DNA from: NAT127 sp041655035
Lineage (GTDB): Bacteria; Pseudomonadota; Gammaproteobacteria; Pseudomonadales; Porticoccaceae
Length of the DNA: 7,129 nucleotides
Direction: 5' to 3'
Assembly: GCA_041655035.1 (NCBI GenBank)
Contig: JBAZCN010000163.1
Span: 1-7,129 of the forward strand
Shown: piece by piece, positions 5,959 to 7,129 of the stretch
Numbering within the stretch: position 1 is the first letter of the stretch
Layout: each line of letters begins with the position of its first letter
Notes under the pieces: model-generated
What the model saw: only the letters and a program-made list of their open reading frames with translations
Told to the model about the DNA's origin: nothing
The model's database searches: none
Program-made: the position numbers and the translations under genes

Positions 5959-6017
5959 AGTTAATGCGCACGTCTTAGATCCTGTTCACCGTCTTTCTGA
6001 CAGGCAATACCCCCTCA

Positions 6018-6045
6018 TAGGGTGTGCTGAGGCACGAAGCGCACC
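6018..6045 (-). repeat. REP-like palindrome, copy C
   Basis: The reverse complement reads GGTGCGCTTCGTGCC...CACCCTA and matches the palindromic part of copy A (about 4.6 kb away) at 26 of 28 positions. The conserved tail TGATTATTCTGAAGCA of copies A and B is absent, so only the palindromic core is shared. Confidence 0.7.
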
Positions 6046-6064
6046 GGGATCGATGCCAGCCGCT

Positions 6065-6090
6065 GGTGCGTTTCCTTCGTCAACGCACCC
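6065..6090 (+). repeat. REP-like palindrome, copy D, inverted relative to C
   Basis: GGTGCGTT and AACGCACC form an 8-bp perfect stem around a short loop, followed by CC. It is a diverged relative of copies A to C in the opposite orientation to C, only 19 nt away. C and D therefore form an inverted REP-like doublet. Confidence 0.55.
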
Positions 6091-6209
6091 ATGGGGCTCT
6101 CCCGATGCTTCTTGAGAGACCTTGAACAGGCTCTTAGTCTCGTCCAACATGCCGTGAGCTTGACGACCTGGCCGAGCTGAAATAAGCCCGAAACAGGAAC
6201 AAGATTCCG

Positions 6210-6223
6210 TCCTGCCGGCAGGA
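6210..6223. promoter_or_regulatory. Perfect 14-bp palindrome upstream of the SRPBCC gene
   Basis: TCCTGCCGGCAGGA equals its own reverse complement. It lies 100 bp before the SRPBCC start codon. A dimeric regulator could bind it, or it could be a small hairpin; there is no T-tract. No specific regulator is recognised. Confidence 0.3.
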
Positions 6224-6323
6224 ACTGAGAGCTGCGCCACCACAGCGCTGTCGAAATCGAGCCTGTCCATTCGACTACCAAGTGCCATACCCGGCACCCA
6301 CCCTATCGAAAGGAGAACCGATC

Positions 6324-6773
6324 ATGCCCAGCACCATCCGCCTTCACCGTGTTCTGCAAGCCACGCCCGACCGGGTCTACCGAGCATTTCTTGATCCGGA
6401 TGCAATGGTCAAGTGGCTTCCGCCCAACGGCTTCACCGGCAAGGTCCACCACATGGACGCCCGCACTGGTGGCTCCTACAAGATGTCATTCACCAACTTC
6501 ACCACCGGCAACAGCCATTCGTTCGGCGGGGAGTATCTCGAATTGGTGCAAAACGAACGAATTCGCCACACCGACAGGTTCGACGACCCGGGCCTGCCCG
6601 ATACCATGCAGGTGACAGTCACCCTCAAGAAGCTGTCTTTCGGGACCGAGCTGAACATCACCCAGGAAGGCGTTCCCGATGTCATTCCCGCGGAGTCTTG
6701 CTATGTTGGCTGGCAGGAGTCGCTTGCCCTCCTGGCGAAGCTGGTCGAGGCCGAGATACCTGATGAGACCTGA
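6324..6773 (+). CDS. SRPBCC-family protein (START/AHSA1-like lipid- or ligand-binding fold)
   Basis: This 149-residue protein has the helix-grip fold signature of AHSA1-type SRPBCC proteins. An N-terminal strand and helix read IRLHRVLQATPDRVYRAFLD, followed by WLPPNGFTGKVHHMDARTGG (31-50) and the F-rich strand YKMSFTNFT. FGGEYLELVQNERIRHTDRF (67-86) and VTLKKLSFGTELNITQEG (98-115) come next. The C-terminal helix begins CYVGWQESLALLAKLVE (126-142). Such proteins bind hydrophobic small molecules; the ligand is not predictable. There is no signal peptide, so it is cytoplasmic. The ATG at 6324 has AAGGAG 8 nt upstream; an in-frame ATG at 6282 would lengthen it by 14 residues through that ribosome site and is rejected. 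It stands alone on its strand, divergent from the operon to its left. Confidence 0.88.
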   Translation: MPSTIRLHRVLQATPDRVYRAFLDPDAMVKWLPPNGFTGKVHHMDARTGGSYKMSFTNFTTGNSHSFGGEYLELVQNERIRHTDRFDDPGLPDTMQVTVTLKKLSFGTELNITQEGVPDVIPAESCYVGWQESLALLAKLVEAEIPDET

Positions 6774-6989
6774 ATACCCACCGAACGCGCGATAGCGCCT
6801 CCCGCCATGACGCAGCATCCCGGTTCGGCCGTCGACCGGACCGGGCCGCAGCGCCGCGAGCCTTCGTAACAACAATATCCCAAATCCGCTCCCCCTCTCT
6901 GTACCAAATACCAGACTCCTTTTGCTGCGGAGTGAACTACCGTATGACGTACGCGATCCTGTCCGTCAACAGAGCCTACGGAGCAAGCC

Positions 6990-7129
6990 ATGGCGATCTC
7001 TTCCGGTGACGTGATTCCGCTGTCTCAAGCCAGGGCGAACCTGTCCGAGTTGGCCGATCAGGTGAAGGCCGGTGCTGAAAAGATCATCACCGAGAACGGT
7101 GAAGGTTACGTTGCCATCATCGACGCCCC
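6990..7129 (+). CDS. Phd/YefM-type antitoxin (partial, C-terminus off the right edge)
   Basis: The open frame of 46 codons reaches the window end. VIPLSQARANLSELADQVKAG (residues 8-28) and EKIITENGEGYVAIIDA (30-46) match the N-terminal DNA-binding and dimerisation part of type II Phd/YefM antitoxins. These proteins normally repress their own operon and neutralise a co-encoded RelE/YoeB/Doc-type toxin through a C-terminal tail. A GGAG ribosome site ends 6 nt before the ATG. The toxin gene would be expected just beyond the window on the same strand. The 216-bp gap before it (6774-6989) shows no gene and no obvious terminator for the SRPBCC gene. Confidence 0.85.
   Translation, partial: MAISSGDVIPLSQARANLSELADQVKAGAEKIITENGEGYVAIIDA

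Larger units (their letters stand above)
5769..6323. other. Intergenic region between the divergent phosphotransferase and SRPBCC genes
   Basis: This 555-bp gap carries the phosphotransferase ribosome-binding site and probable promoter at its left, an inverted pair of REP-like palindromes in the middle (6018-6090), a 14-bp perfect palindrome (6210-6223) and the SRPBCC ribosome-binding site at its right. Short open frames here lack ribosome-binding sites and run through the repeats. I see no RNA gene or clear terminator in it. Confidence 0.7.

Noticed and set aside
5986..6297. Short minus-strand frames between the phosphotransferase and SRPBCC genes
   Set aside because: They pass through the inverted REP-like pair and the 14-bp palindrome, lack ribosome sites and resemble no family I know.
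6922..6948. TTGCTG-N15-TATGAC as antitoxin promoter and CGTA...TACG as operator
   Set aside because: The spacer is too short and the hexamers are poor. The dyad has only 4-bp arms, so it cannot be supported over chance.
6944..7009. 21-codon open frame overlapping the antitoxin start
   Set aside because: No ribosome site and no reason to expect a leader peptide; a chance ATG in another frame.

Overview
The window looks like a chromosomal segment of a GC-rich Gram-negative bacterium, most likely a gammaproteobacterium. The evidence is a FecI/FecR-type sigma/anti-sigma pair (surface signalling through an outer-membrane receptor), a Kdo hydroxylase that only makes sense in an organism with LPS, and dispersed REP-like palindromes in the gaps. 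Genus cannot be fixed from the sequence alone; an Alcanivorax/Pseudomonas-like organism is a guess.

Layout, left to right. (1) Positions 1-1108, minus strand: a FecI-like ECF sigma factor followed 4 nt later by a FecR-like regulator that runs off the left edge; a TonB-dependent receptor would be expected beyond it. Upstream of fecI lie a good sigma70-type promoter, an overlapping Fur-like box and an FNR/Anr-like box. (2) Positions 1109-1867: a long gap with three REP-like palindromes in +/-/+ order, then an 11-bp-phased direct-repeat array and a -10-like hexamer ahead of the next gene. (3) Positions 1868-2764, plus strand: a Kdo hydroxylase family Fe(II)/2-oxoglutarate dioxygenase that would modify the LPS inner core. 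(4) Positions 2868-5768, minus strand: a probable three-gene operon, transcribed phosphotransferase -> SDR -> AhpD/CMD-like protein, with good Shine-Dalgarno sites and a candidate promoter at 5930-5958. (5) Positions 5769-6323: a gap with a second REP-like pair and a perfect 14-bp palindrome. (6) Positions 6324-6773, plus strand: a small SRPBCC/AHSA1-type protein. (7) From 6990, plus strand: the start of a Phd/YefM-type antitoxin, cut by the right edge.

How the genes work together. fecI-fecR is a self-contained signalling unit that is probably iron-repressed. The Kdo hydroxylase stands alone and may be under response-regulator control. The three-gene operon is the least ordinary part: each product belongs to a recognisable enzyme family, yet each departs from the textbook catalytic motif (SDR Tyr->His and Asn->Glu; phosphotransferase His->Thr and Asn->Leu; AhpD-like His->Arg while keeping CxxC). 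Its substrate cannot be read from the sequence. The SRPBCC protein and the antitoxin appear unconnected to the rest.
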